From: Flavobacterium rhamnosiphilum
Lineage (GTDB): Bacteria > Bacteroidota > Bacteroidia > Flavobacteriales > Flavobacteriaceae
NCBI RefSeq assembly: GCF_004349195.1
Contig: NZ_SMLG01000006.1
Span: 124,001-188,000, forward strand
Direction of reading: 5' to 3'
DNA: 64,000 nt
The notes under the pieces were generated by a model. It was not told the DNA's origin. It ran no database searches and saw nothing but the letters and a program-made list of their open reading frames with translations. The position numbers were made by a program, and so were the translations under genes. Shown here one piece after another: positions 53,529-62,020 of this stretch. Numbering within the stretch: position 1 is the stretch's first letter; each line of letters begins with the position of its first letter.

Positions 53529-55733
53529 ATGAAACCAATAATTATTGAACAATCAAATCATTCGAACAGAACCCTTAAATCGATTTTTACTCTTGCCATT
53601 TTATTATTCAGCTTGACTATTTTTTCACAAAATACAATTTCAGGGAAAGTGGTGGATGAGAAAGGAAAACCAGTTTCCGGAGCTAATGTTTTTATCGAAG
53701 GAACTTATGACGGTGCTTCCAGTACAGAAACGGGGAATTTTAGTTTTACGACTACAACAACCGGGAATCAAACTTTGGTAGTGAGTTTCCTGATTTATGA
53801 AACTTCAAAAACAGTAATTGATGTCGCTAATTTCCAAAATAAAACCATCAAACTACGAGAAAGTGTTACTTCGCTTGATGCAGTTGTGATTACGGCCGGA
53901 ACATTAGAAGCGGGCGACAAAGCAAGAGTTTCGGTTTTGAAACCCTTAGATATTGTAACTACAGCAGGTTCAGCGGGAAATATTATTGCGGCTTTGCAAA
54001 CGTTGCCAGGAACACAAACGGTAGGCGAGGACGGGCGATTGTTTGTTCGTGGTGGCGAGGCCAATGAAACACAAACTTTTGTAGACGGGATTCGGGTGGC
54101 GCAACCCTATGGCGCAACCACGAATAATTTACCTACGCGAGGCAGGTTTTCACCCTTTTTATTCAGTGGAATATCATTTTCTACAGGTGGATATTCAGCG
54201 GAATATGGCGAAGCGTTATCCAGTGTTTTGTTATTGAATACACAAGATGATCCAGATCAAAATAAAACCGAAATCGCTTTGATGACCGTAGGTTTAGGGA
54301 TTGGAAATACCCAAAAATGGAAGAAAAGTTCATTGAGTGTAAATGCGAATTATATCAATTTAGCCCCGTATCAAGCGGTTATTCCTCAAAATGTGGATTG
54401 GAACAGTCCTTTTCAATCCTTGTCAGGAGAAACCGTTTACCGTTATAATTTCAATAATGGAATTTTGAAAGTATACGCTGCTTTTGACAGCTCTAAATTT
54501 GATATTAATCAGGAAAATATCAATTCGCCGGAGAAAATCAGAGTCGATTTAAACAATAATAATTTCTATTTGAATTCGTCTTACAAAGGCGTTTTTGGGA
54601 ATAACTGGCAAATTACTTCTGGGTTGAGTTATGGCTATAGCAACAATAAAATAAATCTGGATTCAGATAAAGTGGCCAATGATGAAAATGCGGCTCATTT
54701 GAAATTAAAATTGAAAAAAAGTTTTTCTGACCGATTGAAACTATCCTTTGGAGCCGATTATTTTGTTACCCAATTCAATGAAGATTTTAAGGAAAATTCA
54801 GGTTCGGTTTTTACCAATGGATATGATGCTAACATTGCAGCTGTTTATACGGAAGCTGATATTTTCTTCTCTAAAAAATGGGCTGCAAAAATAGGAGTAA
54901 GGGCTTCGAATAACGATTTGCTAAACGAAACTGCTATTTCACCCCGAATTTCATTTGCGTATAAAATGGCTAAAAACAGTCAGTTTTCATTTGCTTATGG
55001 CGATTTTACCCAAACTCCAAATGCGGAATACATTAAATATTCCAACAACCATCAGTTTGAAAGCGAAAAAGCGTCTCATTATATTTTGAATTTTCAATAC
55101 AATAAAAACGGGAAAACGTTTCGTGCGGAAACCTATTTTAAAGACTACAGCAATTTAGTAAAATTCGACACAGAAAGAGCCGTTTATAATTCGATTTATG
55201 ATAATACGGGTTCTGGTTATGCGAAAGGCTTGGATTTATTTTGGAGAGACGGAAAATCAATCAAAAACTTAGAATATTGGGTTTCCTATTCGTACATCGA
55301 CACCGAAAGGGATTATAAAAATTTCAGTTCCCAAGTTACGCCTAGTTTTGTTGCGGATCACAGTTTGTCAATCGTTACTAAATATTGGATAAAGGATTGG
55401 AAATCACAAATAGGTTTCACGAATTCGTATAGTTCGGGACGACCATACAACAATCCAAATGAAGCGAAATTCATGAATGGAAAAACGAAATCGTACAACA
55501 GTTTGAGTTTCAATTGGGCGTATTTAGTGTCGCAGCAAAAGATTTTATACTTCTCGGTTTCCAATGTTTTAGGTTCTCAGAATGTTTTTGGATATGAATA
55601 TGCTAATAATCCAGATAATGCGGGGTTTTACAACAGAAAAGAAATCGTTCCGACGGCTGATCGTTTTTTCTTTGTAGGCTTCTTTTGGACGATCAGCAAC
55701 GATAAAAAAGACAATCAATTGAAGAATTTATAA
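53529..55733 (+). CDS. TonB-dependent outer membrane receptor with CarboxypepD-regulatory-like domain
   Basis: 734 residues. A signal peptide (cleavage near FSQ at residue 34) leads to an Ig-like carboxypeptidase-regulatory-type domain (about 36-118; ISGKVVDEKGKPVSGANVFIEG). The plug (about 125-235; GNIIAALQTLPGTQTVGEDGRLFVRGGEANETQTFVDG) and the barrel follow. The shorter length than SusC proteins (about 1000) and the absence of a SusD partner argue for uptake of iron chelates or another small ligand, not glycans. The downstream genes on the same strand (TPR-like, LytS-like kinase, 2TM, LytTR) may form one regulon. Confidence 0.92.
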   Translation: MKPIIIEQSNHSNRTLKSIFTLAILLFSLTIFSQNTISGKVVDEKGKPVSGANVFIEGTYDGASSTETGNFSFTTTTTGNQTLVVSFLIYETSKTVIDVANFQNKTIKLRESVTSLDAVVITAGTLEAGDKARVSVLKPLDIVTTAGSAGNIIAALQTLPGTQTVGEDGRLFVRGGEANETQTFVDGIRVAQPYGATTNNLPTRGRFSPFLFSGISFSTGGYSAEYGEALSSVLLLNTQDDPDQNKTEIALMTVGLGIGNTQKWKKSSLSVNANYINLAPYQAVIPQNVDWNSPFQSLSGETVYRYNFNNGILKVYAAFDSSKFDINQENINSPEKIRVDLNNNNFYLNSSYKGVFGNNWQITSGLSYGYSNNKINLDSDKVANDENAAHLKLKLKKSFSDRLKLSFGADYFVTQFNEDFKENSGSVFTNGYDANIAAVYTEADIFFSKKWAAKIGVRASNNDLLNETAISPRISFAYKMAKNSQFSFAYGDFTQTPNAEYIKYSNNHQFESEKASHYILNFQYNKNGKTFRAETYFKDYSNLVKFDTERAVYNSIYDNTGSGYAKGLDLFWRDGKSIKNLEYWVSYSYIDTERDYKNFSSQVTPSFVADHSLSIVTKYWIKDWKSQIGFTNSYSSGRPYNNPNEAKFMNGKTKSYNSLSFNWAYLVSQQKILYFSVSNVLGSQNVFGYEYANNPDNAGFYNRKEIVPTADRFFFVGFFWTISNDKKDNQLKNL

Positions 55734-55734
55734 A

Positions 55735-55805
55735 TAACAATTTCAATAGCAATGACAATAAGAATAGCAATGACACTATTCGAAATTTAATTCCAATAAC
55801 AATTC
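55735..55805. repeat. Short CAAT-hexamer degenerate repeats
   Basis: Runs such as CAATAGCAATGACAATAAGAA and AATAGCAATGACA follow the receptor stop codon. They resemble the reverse complement of the hexamer array at 32585-32684. Confidence 0.5.
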
Positions 55806-55929
55806 ATCCTTCAAAATTGACGGTTCAGTAAGTATAAATTTTAAATCAATAAAAACCGAGATACTTTTGAAGTATAAATTATATAACGTTTCAATCATCA
55901 AAATAATAATCATTTAAAAACAAGAAATC

Positions 55930-56550
55930 ATGACCAAAATTATCACAACAATCGTATTTTTTATTTGTAGTCTAGTATCAGCTCAAGGGCAATTTGAGCA
56001 AGGAATGGGAAAAGCATTTCAACTTTGGGGAGAAGGTAAAAACACGGAAGCTTCTGATTTATTCGAAAGAATTGCCGGTGCTGAAAAAACAAGTTGGTTG
56101 CCAAATTATTATGTTGCATTAGTGAATACAACGACTGCTTTTAGAACAAAAGACAAGGAACAAATGAATTTGTTGCTTACAAAAGCTCAAAATTCTTTGG
56201 ATGCAGAAATGGGAAAAAACCCCAATAACGCTGAATTATTAGTTATACAGGCTATGATTCACACCGCTTGGATTGCTTTTGACCCCATGACAAACGGACA
56301 AAAATTATCCGGAACTGTAATGGAATTGTATGGGAAAGCGCAGGCAATTGCTCCGGAAAATCCAAGAGTTGTTTTTGGTAAAGCCGAGTTTGAAATTGGT
56401 GGTGCCAAATTTTGGGGAACGGACACTAAACCAATGTGTGCGCAAATTGAAAAAGCTATCGGACTTTTTGCTACTTTTAAACCGGAAACTCCTTTCTCTC
56501 CAAAATGGGGATTAGAGAGAGCAACGGCTGCATTGAAAAACTGTAAATAA
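55930..56550 (+). CDS. Secreted TPR-like protein
   Basis: 206 residues with a signal peptide (cleavage near SAQ at residue 19). The mature part is helical, with TPR-like spacing (GKAFQLWGEGKNTEASDLFERI, WLPNYYVALVNTTTAF, NAELLVIQAMIHTAWIAF, MELYGKAQAIAPENPRVVFGKAEFEIGGAKFWG). The pattern suggests two to three degenerate TPR units and a periplasmic protein-interaction role. It follows the TonB receptor by 196 bases and precedes the LytS-like kinase by 72, all on one strand. No enzymatic motif. Confidence 0.75.
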   Translation: MTKIITTIVFFICSLVSAQGQFEQGMGKAFQLWGEGKNTEASDLFERIAGAEKTSWLPNYYVALVNTTTAFRTKDKEQMNLLLTKAQNSLDAEMGKNPNNAELLVIQAMIHTAWIAFDPMTNGQKLSGTVMELYGKAQAIAPENPRVVFGKAEFEIGGAKFWGTDTKPMCAQIEKAIGLFATFKPETPFSPKWGLERATAALKNCK

Positions 56551-56622
56551 GGCTGTTGATTGTTTCTAATTATTCGTTTTTAAGAAACAAAATAGAGAAT
56601 AGTAACTATTGAAAAAAAGAGA

Positions 56623-57963
56623 ATGATGTATATAAAACCACATTTACTTAAAGCGTTATTTATCGGGGTTGTAATTTTTTTGGTGTCCTTTCTAATTGAA
56701 TTTATTACCGTTGGGAATGAGGTTTTTAGCCTTAGATTATACGTTCACTTTTTATATTGTATGCTTTACAGTGTTACATTGTATCTTGTTAATGCAGCGT
56801 TGTTTGTATTTTTGGACAAAGTTTTTAAAGATAATATTTATGCTGTAAAACGAATAATTATTGGGTTTGTCGGCTCTTTTTTCATTTCCTTATTTGCAAT
56901 TTTTTTACTTCGTATCTTTTTGAAAGTTATCGTAGAAAAAATAGCAGTGACAGATTTTTTAGCAAATGAAACTCCTTCAAATTATATTGAATCGTCAATT
57001 ATTACTTTCATCGTATTGTTAGGAGTTCATGCTTTACATTTCTACAAAGCGTACAATGAAAACAAAGTCAAAGAACAAAAAATCATTGCAGGAACCGCTT
57101 CGGCGAAGTTTGAAAGTTTAAAAAATCAAATAGATCCCCATTTTCTTTTTAATAGTTTGAATGTATTAAGTTCCTTGATTGAAGAAAATCCGGATAATGC
57201 ACAACGGTTTACGATATCATTATCAAAGATTTATCGCTATGTATTAGAGCAAAAAGATAAAGAATTAGTTTCTGTTGAGGAAGAATTGGCTTTCGCCAAA
57301 ACCTATATGAATTTACTTAAAATGCGTTTTGAAAACAGTTTGTTTTATGAATTGCCAACAACCGCCATAAATCCAGAAGCCAAAGTAGTGCCGCTTTCTT
57401 TACAGCTTTTGCTCGAAAATACGGTAAAACATAATGTGGTCAGTGAGCAAAAGCCATTACATATCAGGATTTATGTTGAGGGCGATTATCTGGCTGTTCA
57501 AAACGATTATCAAAAGAAAGAAGTGTTGCAGGATCGTCAAGGTGTTGGTTTGCAAAATATCGTCAATCGGTACGGAATCATAACCAACAGGAAAGTCTTG
57601 ATTGCTCAAAACGAAAAAACATTTACTGTAAAAATACCCATTTTAACCAAACAAATAACCGTTATGGAAACGACTACAAATTATAATGAAAATAATGCCT
57701 ATTATAGAGCCAAAAAGAGAGTGGAAGAGCTCAAAGGGTTTTATGGAAACTTAATTTCCTATTGTTGTGTGATTCCTTTTTTAATTTTTATTAATTTGAG
57801 TTATGGGTCAAAATTTCAATGGTTTTGGTTTCCATTGTTAGGTTGGGGCATGGGACTTACCTTTCATGGTTTGGAAGTTTTCGGGTATGGAAAATCATGG
57901 GAAGAGCGTAAGATTAATGAGATTTTGAATAAAGAAGATAATCAGAATAATAAATGGAATTGA
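56623..57963 (+). CDS. LytS-type sensor kinase with fused C-terminal 2TM domain
   Basis: 446 residues. Four N-terminal membrane segments (about 8-28, 38-63, 75-100, 122-141). The His_kinase domain has His173 in NQIDPHFLFNSLN. The HATPase part has LLLENTVKHN and GVGLQNIVNRY. Residues about 355-446 form a 2TM domain (AYYRAKKRVEELKGFYGNLI, WFWFPLLGWGMGLTFHGLEVF, SWEERKINEIL). The two downstream genes code for stand-alone 2TM proteins with the same pattern, so the kinase carries a fused third copy. Translation could start at 56623 or at the next codon ATG. The cognate regulator is the LytTR protein at 58679. Confidence 0.9.
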   Translation: MMYIKPHLLKALFIGVVIFLVSFLIEFITVGNEVFSLRLYVHFLYCMLYSVTLYLVNAALFVFLDKVFKDNIYAVKRIIIGFVGSFFISLFAIFLLRIFLKVIVEKIAVTDFLANETPSNYIESSIITFIVLLGVHALHFYKAYNENKVKEQKIIAGTASAKFESLKNQIDPHFLFNSLNVLSSLIEENPDNAQRFTISLSKIYRYVLEQKDKELVSVEEELAFAKTYMNLLKMRFENSLFYELPTTAINPEAKVVPLSLQLLLENTVKHNVVSEQKPLHIRIYVEGDYLAVQNDYQKKEVLQDRQGVGLQNIVNRYGIITNRKVLIAQNEKTFTVKIPILTKQITVMETTTNYNENNAYYRAKKRVEELKGFYGNLISYCCVIPFLIFINLSYGSKFQWFWFPLLGWGMGLTFHGLEVFGYGKSWEERKINEILNKEDNQNNKWN

Positions 57964-57994
57964 GATTCCAAAAACTTAATAAAAAAATAAAAAT

Positions 57995-58291
57995 ATGGAA
58001 ACAAATACGAACAACTCAGAAAAATATTTTCAAGCAAAAAAACAAGTAGGGAAAATAAAAGATTTTTATAGACATTTAACGGTTTATTGTATTGTAATTA
58101 TTTCTTTGGCCATCATAAATTTGAGTACATCTCCAGAATATTTATGGTTTTTCTGGCCATTGTTTTGGTGGGGAATCGGACTGGTTTTCCATGGAATGAA
58201 AGTCTTTAATTATATGCCTTTTTTAGGTGCAAATTGGGAAGAAAAAAAGATTAATGAATTGATGGAAAATGAAAAAAATCAAAATCAATAA
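57995..58291 (+). CDS. 2TM-domain protein 1
   Basis: 98 residues, almost all of it a 2TM domain: a basic N-terminal helix (YFQAKKQVGKIKDFYRHLTVY), a first membrane helix (IVIISLAIINL), the WFFWPLFWWGIGLVFHGMKVF second helix, and the cytoplasmic NWEEKKINELMENE tail. It is paralogous to the C-terminus of the kinase and to the next gene. It lies 31 bases after the kinase and 3 before the next gene, so it is co-transcribed. A partner of the kinase is likely; the function of the family is unknown. Confidence 0.85.
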   Translation: METNTNNSEKYFQAKKQVGKIKDFYRHLTVYCIVIISLAIINLSTSPEYLWFFWPLFWWGIGLVFHGMKVFNYMPFLGANWEEKKINELMENEKNQNQ

Positions 58292-58294
58292 AAC

Positions 58295-58609
58295 ATGGAA
58301 ACAGACGCAATTGAAGAATTACAGTATCAAAAAGCTTTGGTGCGTGTAAAGAAAATAAAGGGATTTTATACCCATTTAGTAGTTTATGTGGTCGTAAATT
58401 TAATGATTGTGATTTTAAATATTCAAGATTTAGACAAAGGTGAAAGCTATTTTCAGTGGAGGAATTTTACCACTCTATTCTTTTGGGGAATTGGACTGAT
58501 ATCGCATGCGCTTTCTACATTTTTGCCCAATTGGATTTTTGGAAGAAACTGGGAAGATAAAAAGATCAAAGAGTTTATGGAAAAGGAGAAAAGCGAGAAA
58601 TGGGAATGA
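58295..58609 (+). CDS. 2TM-domain protein 2
   Basis: 104 residues with the same layout as its neighbour: ALVRVKKIKGFYTHLVVYVV, NLMIVILNI, TTLFFWGIGLISHALSTF, NWEDKKIKEFMEKEK. It has a longer loop (DLDKGESYFQWRN) between the two helices than the preceding protein. It is encoded 3 bases after the first 2TM gene and before the LytTR regulator, with a 14-base perfect palindrome (CCCGAAGCTTCGGG, 58618-58631) in the gap. Confidence 0.85.
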   Translation: METDAIEELQYQKALVRVKKIKGFYTHLVVYVVVNLMIVILNIQDLDKGESYFQWRNFTTLFFWGIGLISHALSTFLPNWIFGRNWEDKKIKEFMEKEKSEKWE

Positions 58610-58678
58610 GTATTCATCCCGAAGCTTCGGGAGCAGTTTTCAGTTAAACAAATAACCAAATAAACGATTCAACATTAA

Positions 58679-59434
58679 ATGACAACAATAATAATCGAAG
58701 ACGAAAAACCAGCTGCACGATTGTTGCAACGAAAACTGGAAAAAATAAATATTGAAGTGGGAGTGCTATTGCATTCCGTTGAAGAAGCAATTAATTGGTT
58801 TTCTAATAATCAACATCCGGAATTGATTTTTCTTGACATTCAATTATCGGATGGACTGTCGTTTGAAATTTTTGAAAAAGTTGAAATCAAAAGTGCCATA
58901 ATTTTCACAACAGCTTATGATGAATATGCTTTGCGGGCTTTCAAATTGAATAGTATCGATTATCTTTTGAAACCCATAGATGAGGATGATTTAGAAATTG
59001 CCGTAGCTAAATTTAAAGCGCGTTTGCCAAAACAAGAAACCTTGCAATTAGATTTTGAGCAGATTAAAAAAATGCTGTCTAATCCGTTTGAGAAGAATCA
59101 TAAAAAACGTTTTACGGTAAAAATAGGGCAACATTTAAAAGTGATTTCTACCGATGAAATTGAGTGTTTTTTTAGCGAAAACAAAGGGACGTATCTTCAT
59201 ACTTTTGACAACAGAAATTATTTAATTGAAACGACTTTGGAACTTTTGGAACAGGAATTAGATCCAAAAGATTTTTATAGAGTAAGCCGAAAATTCATAG
59301 TTCCCTTAAAAGCGATTAAAGAAATTATAGTCTACAGTAACTCCCGATTAAAGGTGATTTTGCCCTCTTATGCAGCAGATGAGGTGATCGTAAGCAGGGA
59401 AAAAGTTTCTGATTTTAAGAATTGGATCGGGTGA
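58679..59434 (+). CDS. LytTR-family response regulator
   Basis: 251 residues. The receiver (about 1-118) has phospho-acceptor Asp53 in LIFLDIQLSDGLSF, acidic residues in IIEDEKPA, and Lys in YLLKPID. A LytTR DNA-binding domain (about 140-251; KKRFTVKIGQHLKVISTDEIECF, YLIETTLELLEQELDPKDFYRVSRKFIVPLKAI) follows. It is the output partner of the LytS-type kinase in the same cluster. LytTR regulators of this kind bind direct repeats upstream of targets; the TonB receptor or TPR gene promoters are candidate targets (inference). Confidence 0.93.
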   Translation: MTTIIIEDEKPAARLLQRKLEKINIEVGVLLHSVEEAINWFSNNQHPELIFLDIQLSDGLSFEIFEKVEIKSAIIFTTAYDEYALRAFKLNSIDYLLKPIDEDDLEIAVAKFKARLPKQETLQLDFEQIKKMLSNPFEKNHKKRFTVKIGQHLKVISTDEIECFFSENKGTYLHTFDNRNYLIETTLELLEQELDPKDFYRVSRKFIVPLKAIKEIIVYSNSRLKVILPSYAADEVIVSREKVSDFKNWIG

Positions 59435-59527
59435 TTTATATCTTAAACTTATAAATCAGATAAATAACGTTAAGTTACTCGTTTTTATTTATTTGAATAT
59501 TTAGTATAGATTGTGTCTATGGTGGTT

Positions 59528-60301
59528 TTATACCTTTAAAAATGTTTTTCTGATTCCAATTAGAACAAAAAGAAACAACGTGTAAAGGATGAAAAATGGA
59601 ATGATATATTCTATTAAATCCATAGGTAACATTACCGCAATTATCAACAATTGAAAGCCCAATCCGTAAATGGAAAGTGAGGTCATAAACCAGTTTGGAA
59701 ACGTTTTTATCTTGTACGCCTCTTTATCGAGAGTGTGAATTATTTTGTCAAAAGTGCCATAGACAATGGTGTAAATTTGGAACAAAATATCAACTGATTT
59801 TTGACTTTCTCTAGGCAAAGCTTTGGGAGATTTGTATTCGAAAATTTTACTGGTTGTATCCCCGCCAACTGATTTATTTCTTAAAATCACATAGTAATAA
59901 TTGTATAAAGTTCCCTGTAACTGAATGCAAAAAAAAGCAATTAGAGTTAGCCAAAATGATGTTTTTGAAACGTAACAAATAGCCATTAAAAACAGAAAAT
60001 TTAAGATGATATCAAAGACGCTGTCCAAGTATCTTCCGGTATAAGAAGGCGTGTTTTTTAATCGTGCCAGTTCGCCATCGGCAGCATCAATCATTGATTT
60101 TAGAATGATGAAAAAACCGGCTAAAAAGTAATGTCCTTGCAAAATACAGTAAATAGCAATCAAACCTGAAACACCAAAAAGTTGGGTGACATGAATAGGC
60201 GTGAAGCGGGTATTTTTTAATTTATTGGCGAGAAATTTTCCAAATGGTCTTCCATAATCTGATAAATCTAAAAATTTATCTTGAGCTGCAAGTTTAGACA
60301 T
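59528..60301 (-). CDS. CDP-alcohol phosphatidyltransferase-family membrane enzyme
   Basis: 257 residues with about six membrane helices. The full catalytic motif is present and exact in spacing: Asp72, Asp75-Gly76, Ala79-Arg80, then eight residues to Gly89, then Asp93 and Asp97. The reaction links a CDP-activated alcohol to an acceptor alcohol, giving phospholipid or a related phosphodiester. The acceptor (serine, glycerol phosphate, inositol or other) cannot be assigned from the sequence. It stands alone, convergent with the LytTR gene and 63 bases below ctaA on the same strand. Confidence 0.9.
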   Translation of the reverse strand: MSKLAAQDKFLDLSDYGRPFGKFLANKLKNTRFTPIHVTQLFGVSGLIAIYCILQGHYFLAGFFIILKSMIDAADGELARLKNTPSYTGRYLDSVFDIILNFLFLMAICYVSKTSFWLTLIAFFCIQLQGTLYNYYYVILRNKSVGGDTTSKIFEYKSPKALPRESQKSVDILFQIYTIVYGTFDKIIHTLDKEAYKIKTFPNWFMTSLSIYGLGFQLLIIAVMLPMDLIEYIIPFFILYTLFLFVLIGIRKTFLKV

Positions 60302-60364
60302 TTATGTTTATGAACAAAGAAATGCGACAATATAGTCAGGTGTAATTTTATGTATGCTGTAATG

Positions 60365-61384
60365 TTATTTCGATAATCGGTGTAAAGTGAATGTCATTGC
60401 CGTCAGTAAAAAGAAAGCCATTATTTGATGTAATAATCCCAACCAAAGTGGAACACTGTAAAGCAAAGTAAAGACACCTAGTGTAAATTGTAAAAATACG
60501 ATTAATACCAAGACATTGATTCCTTTTTTCTGTAATGAGGAAAGGATGTGTTTTCTGCTTGTGAAATAAAGTGCAAGTATTAGTCCTACTACAACATATG
60601 CCATGGTTCGGTGTACAAACTGAACGCCGCTTTTTCCTTCAATAAGATTCAAAAATAAGGTGCTTTTTTCTATGAAAACACTGTCGTGAATGAATTGCCC
60701 GTCACTCATTAAAGGCCAGTGATTGTGAATTAAACCCGCATTTAAACCGGCAACAAACCCGCCATAGATAATTTGTAACAACAAAAATACTAATGCAACG
60801 CGTGCTAGTTTTCGTAATGGAATTATGACTGTCACTTTATTTGGATAGATTAAGTCCAAAGCTACCCAAAGCGTATAAGCAAACGTGATGAAAGCAAATG
60901 TAAGGTGTAATGCCAATCTAAAATGACTTACATCCGGATTGTCAATTAATCCACTTCGCACCATGAACCAGCCCAAGAATCCTTGAAAACCGCCCATGAA
61001 TAGTAGAATAATGCATTTTTTTATGGTTTCAGTCGAAAGACGTTTCTTGAACAAGAAATAGACAAATGGAACGATAAACGCCAGACCTATTATTCTTCCT
61101 ATAAAACGGTGAAACCATTCCCAAAAATAGATGAATTTATAATCACTAAGTGTGAAATCATTGTGGATGTTTATTTTTTGGTACTCCGGAAATTTTTTAT
61201 ATTCTTCAAAAGCTTGTGACCATTTTTCTTCTGTTAAAGGCGGAAAAGTATCGGTTACTAAATGCCAGTCCGTCATGGATAAGCCGGAATTGGTCAATCG
61301 GGTAATTCCTCCAACTACAACCATCATAAATAATAAAAAGCAGCCTGATAGGAGCCAGATGATTACGGATTTGTTATTCTTCAT
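60365..61384 (-). CDS. ctaA: Heme A synthase (COX15/CtaA)
   Basis: Inner-membrane enzyme converting heme O to heme A for cytochrome oxidase; 339 residues with about eight membrane helices. Conserved features: GGITRLTNSGLSMTDW near the N-terminus, heme-ligand His residues in WEWFHRFIGR and RLALHLTFAF, LIHNHWPLM, QFVHRTMAY and LLHQIMAF. The Cox15 length is in the eukaryal/proteobacterial range. Its start is only 2 bases after the stop of the RelE/ParE-like gene on the same strand, an unusual neighbour. No ctaB or cox genes are in the window. Confidence 0.93.
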   Translation of the reverse strand: MKNNKSVIIWLLSGCFLLFMMVVVGGITRLTNSGLSMTDWHLVTDTFPPLTEEKWSQAFEEYKKFPEYQKINIHNDFTLSDYKFIYFWEWFHRFIGRIIGLAFIVPFVYFLFKKRLSTETIKKCIILLFMGGFQGFLGWFMVRSGLIDNPDVSHFRLALHLTFAFITFAYTLWVALDLIYPNKVTVIIPLRKLARVALVFLLLQIIYGGFVAGLNAGLIHNHWPLMSDGQFIHDSVFIEKSTLFLNLIEGKSGVQFVHRTMAYVVVGLILALYFTSRKHILSSLQKKGINVLVLIVFLQFTLGVFTLLYSVPLWLGLLHQIMAFFLLTAMTFTLHRLSK

Positions 61385-61386
61385 TT

Positions 61387-61692
61387 TTATTTTATTGGAA
61401 AGTTTTGGGGATTTTGTCTGCTGTCCCAGATGTCTAAAACAAAAATTTGAGTATCTGAAACAGAGTAGATAATTTCGAAATGACTAGCGATTTTTAGTCT
61501 AATATTTTGATTGTTAGATTTTATAGAACTTTCAGGAAAAACCGAAAGTTGTTGCAATGATTCTTGAAATAATATATTAAGTTTTTTGCTGTAATTATTA
61601 GATTTATTTCTCTTATTCCAATACAAAAAAATGAAAGTTCTTGATTCTCTTGCAAAGCTTGTCCAAACTATTTTTCTTGTTCTTCGAACCAT
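61387..61692 (-). CDS. RelE/ParE-family toxin-like protein
   Basis: 101 residues. The fold pattern of RelE/ParE toxins is visible: basic N-terminal strand (RRTRKIVWTSFARES), helix pair (FLYWNKRNKSNNYSKKLNILFQESLQQL), then NIRLKIASHFEIIYSVSDTQIFVLDIWDSRQNP, which matches the typical VLDIWDxRQNP end. Its start lies inside the last codons of the upstream antitoxin-like gene (25-base overlap), as in type II toxin-antitoxin pairs. It is transcribed towards ctaA, whose start is 2 bases after its stop. Toxicity is inferred from family only. Confidence 0.85.
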   Translation of the reverse strand: MVRRTRKIVWTSFARESRTFIFLYWNKRNKSNNYSKKLNILFQESLQQLSVFPESSIKSNNQNIRLKIASHFEIIYSVSDTQIFVLDIWDSRQNPQNFPIK

Positions 61693-61964
61693 TTTTCGAT
61701 TTCAATTTGAGCTTCTTCATCAGAAATATATTCCCCATTTTCAACTTGTTTTAAAGCAACATCAATTCTCTTTTGTTGCCATTCATTAAAAATATAAATT
61801 TTTTCAGAAGCTACTTTTTCATACGTTGAAGTTGGTTCATTAACTGAAACGGACAAATTAGATTCATAAGAGTTTATGATTTCTTTAATTCTATCCAAAA
61901 GAATACGATCATTAGTTGCGATAATTTGTGCGATCAATTCTAATTTTATTTCGGCTGTATTCAT
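61668..61964 (-). CDS. Antitoxin-like partner of the RelE/ParE-like toxin
   Basis: 98 residues, acidic. Helical N-terminal half (ELIAQIIATNDRILLDRIKEIINSYES), a linker, then a helical C-terminus (YIFNEWQQKRIDVALKQVENGEYISDEEAQIEIEKWFEEQEK) that probably wraps the toxin. The GEYISDEEAQIEIEKW segment is common in antitoxins of ParE/RelE pairs in Bacteroidota (recollection). It overlaps the toxin gene by 25 bases and precedes it, the usual order. It has no clear DNA-binding domain, so autoregulation may differ. Confidence 0.75.
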   Translation of the reverse strand: MNTAEIKLELIAQIIATNDRILLDRIKEIINSYESNLSVSVNEPTSTYEKVASEKIYIFNEWQQKRIDVALKQVENGEYISDEEAQIEIEKWFEEQEK

Positions 61965-62020
61965 AATCTAAATTTTTATAAAATTAAGAAATTTTTTAAA
62001 TTGCGAAGAGAAAACAATGC

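Noticed and set aside
59432..59458. TGATTTATA/TATAAATCA hairpin after the LytTR gene as a terminator
   Set aside because: AT-only stem without a T tail; too weak to call.
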